A DNA stretch of 64,000 nt. Origin: Actinomycetes bacterium. Its GTDB lineage: Bacteria > Actinomycetota > Acidimicrobiia > Acidimicrobiales > Palsa-688. The notes beneath the pieces are model-generated. The model saw only the letters and a program-made list of their open reading frames with translations, did no database searches and was not told where the DNA came from. The stretch spans positions 62,001-126,000 of the forward strand of contig JAJYMB010000144.1 in the NCBI GenBank assembly GCA_021787365.1. The letters run 5' to 3'. Shown here in pieces: positions 24,425 to 32,897 of this stretch (positions are counted from its first letter, which is position 1; each line of letters begins with the position of its first letter). Both the position numbers and the translations under genes were made by a program.

Positions 24425-24900
24425 TACCAGTCCCGCCGGCGCCTCGTAGCCCGCCAGCGGCGCGGGCCCACCCAAAAGAAGAGGACCAGCGGGACGAACC
24501 ACATGAGGTGCCCGCCCGACAGGGCGAAGCCGGTGACCACGAAAGCGAGCCAGGCGAGGACTGCGACTGACCAGAAGTGCCGCCACTGCCCCCGGTACCC
24601 GCACTGCCCGACTTCGGTACCCGGTGGACGGCCCATCGGAGGGGTGTACCACGAAGGTGCCCAGACCGCGCTTGGCTCCTCGTCCCGCACCGGGAGGTCG
24701 GCCAGTAGGCCGTCGAGTTCGGCGTAGGTCTTAGCCGCCAAGCAGCGGCCGTAGCGGTCGGCGAACTCGTCCGCGTCTAGGCGGCCGGCAACATGCTCCC
24801 GCCGGAGGATTTCGCCCACGGCCGCCCGGTCCCGGTCGGCCGCTCGCAAGGACCGGTCACGAGGTACCTGCCAGGAGTACGAGGCGTCCTTGTCGGCCAT
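24418..24900 (-). CDS. DUF1707 domain membrane protein
   Basis: Small actinobacterial membrane protein, 160 residues. The N-terminal DUF1707 domain (RAADRDRAAVGEILRREHVA, then LDADEFADRYGRCLAAKTYAELDGLLADLP) is followed by a linker and two membrane helices (about residues 108-147) and a very basic tail (PRRWRATRRRRDW). Its function is not established; the domain is often found on small membrane proteins and sigma- or kinase-linked proteins. TAAACT lies eight bases before the ATG. Confidence 0.8.
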   Translation of the reverse strand: MADKDASYSWQVPRDRSLRAADRDRAAVGEILRREHVAGRLDADEFADRYGRCLAAKTYAELDGLLADLPVRDEEPSAVWAPSWYTPPMGRPPGTEVGQCGYRGQWRHFWSVAVLAWLAFVVTGFALSGGHLMWFVPLVLFFWVGPRRWRATRRRRDWYA

Positions 24901-24930
24901 GAGCCCCCAGTTTAGGGCTCCCTCGCGCCT

Positions 24931-25956
24931 TTAGCCTCCCGAGACGTCTTCAAGGCGGGGGCCCCCCGAAGACAGGAACGGCATCATGGCCCGCAATTGC
25001 GCCCCCACCTTCTCGATGGGGTGCTCAGCGCCCTCACGCTGGAGGCGCTTGTAGTTGGACAGGCCAGCCTTGTACTCCCCGACCCATTCCTCGGCGAAGG
25101 TCCCCGACTGGATTTCAGAGAGGATCTTCTTCATCTCAGCCCGGACCGAGTCGTTGATGAGCCGTGGGCCGCGGGTCATGTCGCCGTACTCGGCGGTCGT
25201 CGAAATCGAGTAGCGCATCCCGGTAATGCCGTGCTCGTAGATCAAGTCGACGATCAGCTTCACCTCGTGGAGGCACTCGAAATAGGCCGATTCGGGCTGG
25301 TAGCCGGCCTCGACCAGGGTCTCGAAACCAGCCTTTATCAACGCGGTGAGGCCTCCGCAGAGGACCACTTGCTCACCAAAGAGGTCGGTCTCTGTCTCCT
25401 CCGTGAAGGTCGTCTCCAGTACCCCTGCCCGCGTGGCGCCGATGGCCCAGGCGTAGGAGAGCCCGAGAGCTTTGGCCTTGCCGCTCGCGTCTCGCTCGAC
25501 GGCGAGGAGCGCCGGCACTCCCCCCCCGCCCTCGTAGGTGCGCCGCACCAGGTGCCCCGGGCCCTTGGGGGCAACCATCGCCACGTCCACCCCCTCGGGA
25601 GGGTCGATGAGGCCGAACCGGATGTTGAAGCCGTGAGCGAACATCAGCGTGTCTCCCGGCCGCAGCCCGGGCGCGACGGATTCGGCGTAGATCTCCGGTT
25701 GGGCCGTGTCGGGGGCGAGCAGCATCACAACGTCTGCCCACGAAGCCGCCTCCGCCGGGGTCGAAACCGCCAGGCCGACCGACTCGGCTTTGGAGCGCGA
25801 CGTCGAACCCTCGCGTAGTCCCACCCGGACGTCCACGCCTGAGTCACGCAGGTTGAGAGCGTGGGCATGCCCCTGGGACCCGTAACCGATTATCGCCACC
25901 TTGCGGGAACTAACCACGGATGGGTCGGCGTCCCGCTCGTAGTAGATCGTTGCCAT
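24931..25956 (-). CDS. ilvC: Ketol-acid reductoisomerase
   Basis: Second enzyme of valine/isoleucine synthesis, converting acetolactate to dihydroxyisovalerate with NADPH and Mg. Class I length (341 residues). [17 protein letters not shown] is the nucleotide fold, [17 protein letters not shown] and the acidic [10 protein letters not shown] site bind substrate and metal, and the C-terminal helical knot domain is complete. The ATG follows AGAAAGGTAGG. A TAGGCT six bases upstream could also give a leaderless internal transcript. It is last in ilvB-ilvN-ilvC. Confidence 0.96.
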   Translation of the reverse strand: MATIYYERDADPSVVSSRKVAIIGYGSQGHAHALNLRDSGVDVRVGLREGSTSRSKAESVGLAVSTPAEAASWADVVMLLAPDTAQPEIYAESVAPGLRPGDTLMFAHGFNIRFGLIDPPEGVDVAMVAPKGPGHLVRRTYEGGGGVPALLAVERDASGKAKALGLSYAWAIGATRAGVLETTFTEETETDLFGEQVVLCGGLTALIKAGFETLVEAGYQPESAYFECLHEVKLIVDLIYEHGITGMRYSISTTAEYGDMTRGPRLINDSVRAEMKKILSEIQSGTFAEEWVGEYKAGLSNYKRLQREGAEHPIEKVGAQLRAMMPFLSSGGPRLEDVSGG

Positions 25957-25970
25957 CGGGCTAGCCTACC

Positions 25971-25994
25971 TTTCTCTACTTTTCTCTACTTTTC
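25971..25994. repeat. 10-bp tandem repeat over the ilvN stop codon
   Basis: TTTCTCTACT occurs at 25971-25980 and 25981-25990, with a partial third on each side. The ilvN stop (25986-25988) lies in the repeat, and the next unit supplies the ilvC Shine-Dalgarno. Confidence 0.8.
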
Positions 25995-26576
25995 GCCACC
26001 GGCTGTGCCCCGGCCCCGGCGGAAAGCCTGGCGCTCGAGCTTGGGGAGCGCAACCCTGCCCGTCCTTTGGATGTCGATGATGCCGTAGGGGCGGAGGAGT
26101 TCCTCGAAGTCGTCGAGCACCGAGGGCTCGGCTGCCAGCATGACCGTGAGCGCCTCCTGACCAACGTCCACCACGCTCCCGCCGAAAATCCGCACCAAGT
26201 CGCCCACCTCGCCCCGCGACGGGCCTGGTGCCCCCGGCGGGGCGCAGCGCACCGACACGAGCGCGAGTTCCCGCTCGAGCGCCTCGCCCGGGGGCATCTC
26301 GGTGATCTTCACGACGTTGACGAGCTTGAAGAGTTGCTTGGTCAGTTGCTCGACCGACGTCTCCTGCAGGTCGACCACGATCGTGACGCGGCTGAACGCT
26401 TCGTCGTCGGTGGGCGCGACAGCGAGGGAAATTATGTTGAACCCGCGCCTGGCAAAAAGGGCCGCGACCCTCGCCAGGACGCCGGAACGGTTTTCTACGA
26501 TCACCGATATGGTCTGGTGGTGCAGCCTCCCGCTGCCCGACCCCCACATCGCGTTCGCCGGCGCGGCCGTGGCCAT
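25986..26576 (-). CDS. ilvN: Acetolactate synthase small (regulatory) subunit
   Basis: Activates IlvB and confers valine feedback inhibition. It is 196 residues with an N-terminal ACT domain (ISVIVENRSGVLARVAALFA, RGFNIISLAV) and a C-terminal ACT-like domain (FGGSVVDVGQEALTVML). ATG 26576 overlaps the ilvB stop by one base (TGATG); the upstream frame is a shadow. The C-terminal tail RRGRGTAGGEK may reflect the stop-spanning repeat. Confidence 0.94.
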   Translation of the reverse strand: MATAAPANAMWGSGSGRLHHQTISVIVENRSGVLARVAALFARRGFNIISLAVAPTDDEAFSRVTIVVDLQETSVEQLTKQLFKLVNVVKITEMPPGEALERELALVSVRCAPPGAPGPSRGEVGDLVRIFGGSVVDVGQEALTVMLAAEPSVLDDFEELLRPYGIIDIQRTGRVALPKLERQAFRRGRGTAGGEK

Positions 26577-28348
26577 CACTGGACCACCTCTTCTCCGCCG
26601 GGGCGCTGAGAGGGGTGCACGATGACGTCGCTGTTGGAAGCTCCTGCAGGCACCATCGGGAAAACCTTCTCGTTCGCATCGGTGCGGAAGTCGATGACTA
26701 CGGGGCGGTCGTCGATGGCGTTGGCCTTGTCCACGACAGCCGCGACATCGGCCGGCGTCTCGGCCCGGAAAGCGGCGCACCCCATAGCCTCCGCCCACTT
26801 GACATAGTCGGGGAGGTCGGGCGAGAGGTAGACCTCGGAGTAGCGTTCCTTATAAAAGAGCTCCTGCCACTGGCGGACCATCCCGAGGTAAGCGTTGTTC
26901 AATATCGCAACTTTTATCGGGATACGTTCGCTGGAGGCGGTGACGAGCTCATGGGCTGTCATCTGGAAACAACCGTCGCCGTCGATGGCCCAGACTGTCC
27001 TGTCGGGCCGGCCCACCTTGGCCCCGATGGCCGCGGGCACGGCGAAGCCCATCGTGCCGAGGCCTCCCGAATTGACCCACGTGTACGGCTCCTCGAAACG
27101 CCAGAACTGGCTCGCCCACATCTGGTGCTGCCCCACGCCGGCGACGACAGTGGTGTCGGCTGGGCTCGCATCCCTGATCGCCTCTATCACCGCTTGGGGC
27201 TTGAGCGCCTCACCCTCGGCTTGGGGCTCGTAATGGAGCGGGAAGCGCTCACGCCATTGGTTGACCCGCGCCCACCAGGCGCCCCGGTCGGCCTGGGGCT
27301 CGCCGCTCGCCGCCAACACCCGCACGATCTCTTCTATGACCAGCCGGCAGTCACCCACGATCGGGACGTCTGGCTGGCGGATCTTGCCGAGCTCGGCGGG
27401 GTCGATGTCGACGTGGACCACCTTGGCCGCCGGGGCGAAGGTGCTCACCTGCCCTGTCACGCGGTCGTCGAAGCGCGCGCCGAGCGCGATCAGGAGGTCG
27501 GCCTCTTGCATGGCCGTGATGGCTGCGTAATTGCCGTGCATACCGGGCATGCCGAGGCACTGGGGATGGCTGTCCGGGAAGGCGCCGCGAGCCATCAAGG
27601 TGGTGACGACAGGTGCGCGCGTGATCTCGGCCAGGCTTCGCAGCGCCTCCGCGGCGCGAGCCTTCAAGATCCCGCCACCGGCATATATGACGGGCCTTTC
27701 CGAAGCCGCGATGAGCCGCGCCGCCTCGCGCACCATCCGGGGGTGGCCCTTGGTGGTCGGCTTGTAGCCCGGGAGGGAGGCCGACACCTCGTCGTCGGTC
27801 GGCCAGTACCACTCCGTTTTTTCCTGGAGGACGTCCTTCGGCACGTCGAGGAGGACTGGGCCGGGCCGGCCGGTCGTGGCCAAGAGGAAAGCCTGGCGGA
27901 CGGCGAGGGGGACCTCCTCCGCGCTCATCAAGAGCTCGTTGTGCTTGGTCACCGAGCGAGTGATGCCGACCGTGTCTGCCTCCTGGAACGAGTCCGTACC
28001 GATTACGGGGCGGCTCACCTGGCCCGTTATCGCGACTACGGGGACAGAGTCCATGTACGCGTCGCAGAGCGCGGTCACGAGGTTGGTCGCGCCCGGCCCG
28101 CTCGTGACCATGGCGACGCCCGGCCGGCCCGTCACGTGGGCGTAGCCTTCGGCCATGTGGCCGGCGCCCTGCTCGTGGCGGACGAGCACGTGGCGGATGG
28201 GCGAGTCGAGGATCGGGTCGTAGGCAGGGAGGATGGCGCCCCCCGGCAGGCCGAATATGACCTCGGTATGCTCCATTTCCAGGCTCTTTATGAGGGCTTG
28301 CGCCCCGGTCAGTTGCATCGGCGCCTCGCTTTTTGGTTGTTGGATCAT
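26576..28348 (-). CDS. ilvB: Acetolactate synthase large (catalytic) subunit
   Basis: ThDP-dependent condensation of two pyruvates (or pyruvate and 2-ketobutyrate). It is 590 residues. [13 protein letters not shown] and the catalytic Glu in [14 protein letters not shown] are near the N-terminus, and the ThDP-binding GDG...NN motif is in DGDGCFQM...[11 protein letters not shown] 28348 is chosen; an internal ATG (MQLTGAQ) ten codons later is the alternative. It lies just downstream of a leader peptide and an intrinsic terminator, so it is regulated by attenuation. Confidence 0.95.
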   Translation of the reverse strand: MIQQPKSEAPMQLTGAQALIKSLEMEHTEVIFGLPGGAILPAYDPILDSPIRHVLVRHEQGAGHMAEGYAHVTGRPGVAMVTSGPGATNLVTALCDAYMDSVPVVAITGQVSRPVIGTDSFQEADTVGITRSVTKHNELLMSAEEVPLAVRQAFLLATTGRPGPVLLDVPKDVLQEKTEWYWPTDDEVSASLPGYKPTTKGHPRMVREAARLIAASERPVIYAGGGILKARAAEALRSLAEITRAPVVTTLMARGAFPDSHPQCLGMPGMHGNYAAITAMQEADLLIALGARFDDRVTGQVSTFAPAAKVVHVDIDPAELGKIRQPDVPIVGDCRLVIEEIVRVLAASGEPQADRGAWWARVNQWRERFPLHYEPQAEGEALKPQAVIEAIRDASPADTTVVAGVGQHQMWASQFWRFEEPYTWVNSGGLGTMGFAVPAAIGAKVGRPDRTVWAIDGDGCFQMTAHELVTASSERIPIKVAILNNAYLGMVRQWQELFYKERYSEVYLSPDLPDYVKWAEAMGCAAFRAETPADVAAVVDKANAIDDRPVVIDFRTDANEKVFPMVPAGASNSDVIVHPSQRPGGEEVVQ

Positions 28349-28360
28349 TGGTTGGGCCCG

Positions 28361-28393
28361 GGAAACAAAACGACCTCCCGTCTGGGAGGTCGT
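28361..28393 (-). terminator. Intrinsic terminator in the ilv leader (attenuator)
   Basis: Minus strand: ACGACCTCCC, loop AGAC, GGGAGGTCGT, then TTTGTTT. The 10-bp perfect stem and U-rich tail sit 13 nt upstream of ilvB, so the terminator must be bypassed for the operon to be read. Confidence 0.85.
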
Positions 28394-28395
28394 TC

Positions 28396-28427
28396 GACGC
28401 ACGCGCGGAGTAGCAGGCGCGTGCGTC
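28396..28427 (-). promoter_or_regulatory. Leader hairpin overlapping the leader-peptide stop
   Basis: A perfect 10-bp stem (GACGCACGCG / CGCGTGCGTC) with a 12-nt loop begins in the TGA of the leader peptide and ends just before the terminator. It is placed like the pause or 1:2 hairpin of an attenuator. I could not identify the alternative antiterminator pairing by eye. Confidence 0.6.
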
Positions 28428-28464
28428 AGGTAACTACTACGAGAGAAATGATGGGCAGCGCCAC
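28426..28464 (-). CDS. ilvBNC leader peptide (branched-chain residue rich)
   Basis: A short ORF ending [11 protein letters not shown]-stop just upstream of the attenuator: seven of its last eleven residues are Leu, Ile or Val. It resembles the ilvBNC leader of corynebacteria, which also has a LVVVT-like run. Scarcity of charged branched-chain tRNAs would stall the ribosome here. The start is uncertain: GTG 28464 gives 12 residues, GTG 28467 or 28479 are in frame, and ATG 28551 would give 41 residues. No clear Shine-Dalgarno is seen. Confidence 0.75.
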   Translation of the reverse strand: MALPIISLVVVT

Positions 28465-28628
28465 CACGCCCGGGCGCACTGGCCCCAGGCTCGAGCCGGC
28501 TGCCCGGCGCACGCCTCGGTGCCCTCGTGCCACTGCCATTACAGGGATCATGGCACAACCAGGGCGATGACCGCAAGCCGGGGGCGGTCGACCGCTTCGG
28601 ACCGCCTCCAGGGACAAGGCCGGCTCAC

Positions 28629-29621
28629 TCAAGCGCCGCCGTCCGCACGGCGAGCGAGGGCGAGCCATTGGGCGGCCAAGACCTCTTCCACCACCCGGCG
28701 CTTCTCCCTCGTGACGGCCCGCCAACCGTAGACAAGGACGGTGTAACCGCCCAAGCGGAGAGCGTTGCGCCGGGCCTCGTCCCTCTCTTTCTGCTCTGGC
28801 GACCAGTGGAAGGCATAGCCGTCCACTTCCACGAACACGTTGCCCTCGACTTCCGTGTCGATCCGGTAGCGGCCGTAGTCGATCGCAACTTCGGTGGCGA
28901 CGACCTCGATACCGTTGGCCGCGAGGAGCCGGAGGAGCTGGCTTTCGAGGACGCTCGCCGGAGGCGCGCCGAGAAAGCCACGCCTCGCCAACGCCCGGCG
29001 CAATTGGCGCGGTCCTCGCCGGCCGTGTCGCCCGACCCGTTGCGCCTCCGCCACGAGTCCCTCCACGGTCACCAGCCCTCTCGCCAGGGCGCGGTCGAGC
29101 GCTGCGTCGACGACGTCACCCGGGGCCTCGCCGGCCAGGTCCACCAGCGTCCGCAGAGGGTTGGTGGTGGGCACCCCCTGCCAATGAGAGATGCTCGTCT
29201 CTGCCAAGTCGGTGCTGTAATGGACCGTCGCCCTCCGGCCCAGGCCCTCCAGGCCCAAGGTGTGGGGCCTCAAAGTTGCGATAGTTGCGCGTTTTCGCTC
29301 TCCTAAAGGGCGTTGGCCATGGGCCACCGTGACGGTCGGCCCATCGGGTGCCTTCTCCAGCAACCCCCACAGCCACGCGGCCGACGCGTGAGACGCGGCT
29401 CCCCCCGTGGCCAGGCACGCTGCCACCAGGTCACGCCTCGGCGAAGCGGCCCAGTTGGCCAAACCGTAAAGGCCCCGCCTGACCATCACCCACTCACCCC
29501 GCCTGATAGCCGCCCTGATCTCGCCTGTGGACACGCCGGCGGCGAGCAGTTCCTCCCGTCTCGCCAGTCCGTCGTGGCACTCGAACACCCGGCCCACCCT
29601 AGATCGGGTCAGACCTTTCAT
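28629..29621 (-). CDS. AbiEi-like N-terminal domain / DUF559 nuclease-like protein
   Basis: A 330-residue protein with an AbiEi-type winged-helix N-terminus (ECHDGLARREELLAAGVSTG, RRGEWVMVRRGLYGL), a middle region (VHYSTDLAETSISHWQGVPT) typical of this actinobacterial family, and a C-terminal Vsr-like DUF559 domain (FVEVDGYAFHWSPEQ, then RDEARRNALRLGGYTVLVYG). Such proteins are common and often called type IV antitoxin-related, but no AbiEii nucleotidyltransferase toxin is adjacent, so it is an orphan. A GATAAC -10-like element and a 12-bp inverted repeat lie upstream. Whether it cuts DNA is unknown. Confidence 0.75.
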   Translation of the reverse strand: MKGLTRSRVGRVFECHDGLARREELLAAGVSTGEIRAAIRRGEWVMVRRGLYGLANWAASPRRDLVAACLATGGAASHASAAWLWGLLEKAPDGPTVTVAHGQRPLGERKRATIATLRPHTLGLEGLGRRATVHYSTDLAETSISHWQGVPTTNPLRTLVDLAGEAPGDVVDAALDRALARGLVTVEGLVAEAQRVGRHGRRGPRQLRRALARRGFLGAPPASVLESQLLRLLAANGIEVVATEVAIDYGRYRIDTEVEGNVFVEVDGYAFHWSPEQKERDEARRNALRLGGYTVLVYGWRAVTREKRRVVEEVLAAQWLALARRADGGA

Positions 29622-29665
29622 GAACTTTGATGTTATCTCAGCCCGTGGCGTCGGGGCAACATCCC

Positions 29666-29712
29666 TTCTTGTAGACGTAAGTGGTCAAATAAGCCGTTTT
29701 CGTCTACAAGAA
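29666..29712. promoter_or_regulatory. 12-bp perfect inverted repeat in an AT-rich spacer
   Basis: TTCTTGTAGACG (29666-29677) and CGTCTACAAGAA (29701-29712) flank a 23-bp AT-rich spacer. It lies 45 bp upstream of the AbiEi-like start and is strikingly AT-rich for this sequence. It could be an operator for the AbiEi-like winged helix or a stem-loop after the HAD gene. Confidence 0.55.
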
Positions 29713-29770
29713 CGAGGGCGCCGTCGCCGGCGAGGGGCGCGGTGCCGGTCGCACCAAGGGCGGCCGCCGG

Positions 29771-29912
29771 CCCAGCACCCCGCCGGCCCAGCACCCCGCC
29801 GGCCCAGCACCCGCCGGCCCAGGACCCGCCGGCCCAGTACCCCGCCGGCCCAGTACCCCGCCGGCCCAGTACCCCGCCGGCCCAGCACCCCGCCGGCCCA
29901 GCACCCCGCCGG
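29771..29912. repeat. Nine-copy 16-bp tandem array after the HAD stop codon
   Basis: Nine head-to-tail units of CCCAGCACCCCGCCGG (two units are 15 bp; positions 5-6 vary as GC, GT or GG), ending exactly at the HAD hydrolase TAG. The 15-bp variants keep no reading frame open on purpose, so this is a noncoding minisatellite. Confidence 0.9.
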
Positions 29913-30590
29913 CTAGGCGCCGGCGACCGGGAGCCCTCGGGCGACGAGCTCGGACCGGAGCGCCTCCGGGCCCTCGAAAAGAACCGCCGGCACACCCAGG
30001 GCCTCCGCCGCCCGGACATTGACTTCGCGGTCGTCGATGAAAAAGGCGTCACCGGGAGCGAGGCCGAAGCGCGAAAGGGCGAGCTCGAAGTAGCGCCGGT
30101 CAGGCTTGGCGACACGCTCCACCCCGGAGATGAAATGGCCATCGAACCAGGAGAGGAACTCGTAGGCGCGCCGGCGCTTCTCCCAGTTCTCGGGCTCCAT
30201 GTTGCTGAGCGCGTACTGGCGCACGCCCAGCGCCCGGAGCTCGCGGACCAGCTCCACGCTCCCCAAGATGACCCCTCCGATCATCTCCTCGCTCCGCTCT
30301 CCCCAGGCCAGTATGAGCGGCGCCTGCGCCGGGTGCTCTGCCGCGAGGGCGGCGCACGCCTCGACGACGCTCCGGCCGAGGTCCTGCTCGGCGTGCCACG
30401 CCGGCGTGGTGACGTTGGCCAGGAAGTGCTCCATGGCGGCCACGTCGCCGCCGAAGAGCTTGCGGTACAGGTAGCGCGGGTCCCAGTCGAGGAGCACCCC
30501 GCCTAGGTCCCAGAGCACGGCCTTGGGCGCCGGGCCCACGCCGCCGCCGCCGGCCGAATGGCTAGTGCTGGTCATCACGTCGGTAGTCAT
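29913..30590 (-). CDS. HAD-superfamily hydrolase (subfamily IA)
   Basis: Predicted phosphatase or dehalogenase-type hydrolase, 225 residues. Motif I is LWDLGGVLLDWD, where the second Asp of the usual DxD is Gly, a variant seen in epoxide-hydrolase-like HADs. Motif II is YALSNM, motif III includes VAKPDRRYFELAL, and motif IV is FIDDREVNV. The YEFLSWFDGHFISG cap region fits IA-v3 members. ATG 30590 is chosen, with ATG 30575 possible. The substrate is unknown. The stop codon abuts the minisatellite array. Confidence 0.8.
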   Translation of the reverse strand: MTTDVMTSTSHSAGGGGVGPAPKAVLWDLGGVLLDWDPRYLYRKLFGGDVAAMEHFLANVTTPAWHAEQDLGRSVVEACAALAAEHPAQAPLILAWGERSEEMIGGVILGSVELVRELRALGVRQYALSNMEPENWEKRRRAYEFLSWFDGHFISGVERVAKPDRRYFELALSRFGLAPGDAFFIDDREVNVRAAEALGVPAVLFEGPEALRSELVARGLPVAGA

Positions 30591-30649
30591 CGAGGAGGCC
30601 GACCTGGCTCTAGGGAACTTTAGGAGACTCGACGAGGCCGCAGAGCGCC

Positions 30650-32332
30650 CTAAGGCTCCGTCACCGCCCCCCGCTCGGCGCCGGCGACGAGCCGGGCGTA
30701 CTTGGCGAGCACGCCGTGGCGGTACCGGGGCTCGGGCGGCTTCCAACCCGCCTCTCGCGCAGCCCGCTCGTCGGGGGAGACCTCCAGGTCTATGCGCCGG
30801 CTGGGCACGTCGATCACGACCCTGTCCCCGTCTGCGATAAAAGCGATCGGGCCGCGGTCGACCGCCTCGGGGGCCACGTGGCCGATGCAGAGGCCGTGGG
30901 TCCCGCCGCTGAAGCGCCCGTCCGTCACCAACGCGCAGTCGGCGCCCCGCCCCGCCCCCTTCATCGCCCCGGTGACGGCGAGCATCTCGCGCATGCCCGG
31001 GCCGCCCTTGGGCCCCTCGTAGCGGATGACGACCACGGTGCCGGGTTGGATCCGGCCGGCGAGGATGGCGTCGAGGGCCGCCTGCTCCCCGTCGAAGACC
31101 CGGGCCGTCCCCTCGAAACGCTCGAAGTCGAGCCCGGCCACCTTGACGACGGCGCCGGCCGGCGCCAGCGAGCCCCGCAGGATGGCGAGGCCGCCGTCGG
31201 CGTGGATGGGCCGGGAAAGGGGGTGGACCACGTCGCCGTCGGGCGCCGGCGGGGAAAGCTGAGCGAGGTTTTCGGCAACCGTGCGCCCCGTCACGGTCAG
31301 GCAGTCGCCGTGGAGGAGGCCGGCGTCCAACAGCTCCTTCATGACCACGGGCACGCCCCCCACCCGGTCGATGTCGACCATGTGGTACTTCCCATGGGGC
31401 TTGGTGTCGGCGAGGTGCGGCACCCGCCGGCCCACCCGGTCAAAGTCCTCCAACGAGAGCTCGACCTCGGCCTCGTGGGCTATAGCCAGCAGGTGGAGCA
31501 CGGCGTTGGTCGAACCCCCGAGCGCCATCACCACGGCAATGGCGTTTTCGAACGCCTCCTTGGTCATGACCTGGCGGGGCCTGATCCCCGCCTCGAGCAG
31601 CCCGACCACCGCCTTGCCCGACTCGTAGGCGTAGTCGTCCCGCCGGCGGTCCACCGCGGGCGCGCTCGAACTTCCCGGGAGCGCCATGCCGAGCGCTTCT
31701 GCCGCTGACGCCATCGTGTTGGCCGTGAACATCCCGGCGCAACTGCCCTCGGTCGGGCAGGCCCGCCGTTCGATCAAGCTCAGCTCCTCGTCAGTCAAGG
31801 CGCCGGCGGCCCGCGCACCCACGGCTTCGAACACGCTCACGATGTCGAGCGCCTCCCCGTGCGCCCCCCGGCCGGGCAGGATCGACCCCCCGTAAAGGAA
31901 AACCGAAGGCAGGTTGAGCCGGGCAGCCGCCATCAGCATGCCGGGAAGGGACTTGTCGCAGCCGGCAAAGGAGGCCAGCGCGTCGAAACGCTCTGCGTGC
32001 ACCATGGCTTCGACCGAATCAGCAATGATCTCCCGGCTGACGAGCGAGGCGCGCATCCCCTCGTGGCCCATGGAGATCCCGTCGGAGACGGCGATCGTGA
32101 CGAACTCGACGGGGAACCCGCCGGCGTCACGTACCCCCTCTTTCGCCCGCTTCGCCAAGCGGTCGAGGGGCAAGTTGCACGGGGTAACCTCGTTCCATGA
32201 CGACGCGATGGCAACCTGAGGCTTGCCCCAGTCGGCGTCGGTCATGCCGATGGCCCGCAGCATGGCTCGCGCCGGTGCCCGCTCGGGCCCGTCGGTCACT
32301 TCGTGGCTGCGGATCTTGAGGTCGTTCGGCAT
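30650..32332 (-). CDS. ilvD: Dihydroxy-acid dehydratase
   Basis: Third step of valine/isoleucine synthesis, dehydrating dihydroxyisovalerate; an Fe-S enzyme. It is 560 residues. Cluster cysteines are seen in [10 protein letters not shown] and [14 protein letters not shown], with TPCNLPL near the N-terminus; FSGGTHG near the C-terminus is conserved. The short 560-residue form with all these motifs suggests the [2Fe-2S] type. It is separated from ilvBNC by two unrelated genes and has its own promoter: TATAAG eight bases before the ATG. Confidence 0.95.
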   Translation of the reverse strand: MPNDLKIRSHEVTDGPERAPARAMLRAIGMTDADWGKPQVAIASSWNEVTPCNLPLDRLAKRAKEGVRDAGGFPVEFVTIAVSDGISMGHEGMRASLVSREIIADSVEAMVHAERFDALASFAGCDKSLPGMLMAAARLNLPSVFLYGGSILPGRGAHGEALDIVSVFEAVGARAAGALTDEELSLIERRACPTEGSCAGMFTANTMASAAEALGMALPGSSSAPAVDRRRDDYAYESGKAVVGLLEAGIRPRQVMTKEAFENAIAVVMALGGSTNAVLHLLAIAHEAEVELSLEDFDRVGRRVPHLADTKPHGKYHMVDIDRVGGVPVVMKELLDAGLLHGDCLTVTGRTVAENLAQLSPPAPDGDVVHPLSRPIHADGGLAILRGSLAPAGAVVKVAGLDFERFEGTARVFDGEQAALDAILAGRIQPGTVVVIRYEGPKGGPGMREMLAVTGAMKGAGRGADCALVTDGRFSGGTHGLCIGHVAPEAVDRGPIAFIADGDRVVIDVPSRRIDLEVSPDERAAREAGWKPPEPRYRHGVLAKYARLVAGAERGAVTEP

Positions 32333-32340
32333 ACGGCAAC

Positions 32341-32348
32341 CTTATAAG
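32341..32348. promoter_or_regulatory. Palindromic TTATAA element between ilvD and the lipoprotein gene
   Basis: CTTATAAG can serve as a -10 in both directions. On the minus strand it ends eight bases before ilvD. On the plus strand it is about 37 nt before the lipoprotein ATG. Confidence 0.45.
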
Positions 32349-32384
32349 CGCGGGCGGGGGGCGAGCGCCAGTGCAGCCACGGCT

Positions 32385-32888
32385 ATGGCGTTTGCCCTGG
32401 TAGCGGCGCTCGTGTTAACGGGCTGTTCCATCACGGCTCGCGACACCGTGTCGGCAGCCAGCCTGGAAGCAGACATCGCGGGCCAGCTCTCCACGAGCTA
32501 CCAGATACCCAAGCCGCCCGTGAACTGCCCCCGCTCGGTGCCGGCGCGGGCGGGGTCGAAGTTCACCTGCACGGCCACTCTCGACGGTCAACGCCTGAAG
32601 GTGAACGGCAACGTCACCGGCACGCACGGCCAGGTCGAGGTGAAGCCGGCCACGGCCGTCGTGGTCACCAAGACGGCCGAGGCCGACCTGGCCAAGCGCC
32701 TGAAGAAGACCTTCCACCAAGCCGTGGGGCTCGAGTGCCGAGCGCCGGCGCTACTTGTCGCCACCCCGGGGCGCAGCTTTGGGTGCACGGCCACGGTCGG
32801 CACGATCAAGCGCCAGCTCGTGGTCAGCGTGACCGGCCACTCCGGCGCCCTCAGCTACCGTGTCCTGCCCTACAAGCGCCCGAAGTAG
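32385..32888 (+). CDS. DUF4333-like lipoprotein with a duplicated domain
   Basis: Predicted secreted lipoprotein, 167 residues. A short hydrophobic signal ends in the lipobox LTGC (about residues 11-14). The mature part has two homologous halves, each with a pair of cysteines: PPVNCPRSVPARAGSKFTCTATLDG and VGLECRAPALLVATPGRSFGCTATVG. This repeated pattern is that of DUF4333 domains of actinobacteria. The function is unknown. The n-region has no positive charge if ATG 32385 is the start, but no better start lies upstream. It is convergent with gatB. Confidence 0.72.
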   Translation: MAFALVAALVLTGCSITARDTVSAASLEADIAGQLSTSYQIPKPPVNCPRSVPARAGSKFTCTATLDGQRLKVNGNVTGTHGQVEVKPATAVVVTKTAEADLAKRLKKTFHQAVGLECRAPALLVATPGRSFGCTATVGTIKRQLVVSVTGHSGALSYRVLPYKRPK

Positions 32889-32897
32889 CCAATTGGC

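Noticed and set aside
26615-28570. 651-codon plus-strand frame opposite ilvB
   Set aside because: Shadow of ilvB: no domain, antisense to a textbook acetolactate synthase.
29622-29912. Possible CRISPR-like array after the HAD gene
   Set aside because: Units are directly adjacent with no unique spacers, so it is a simple minisatellite.
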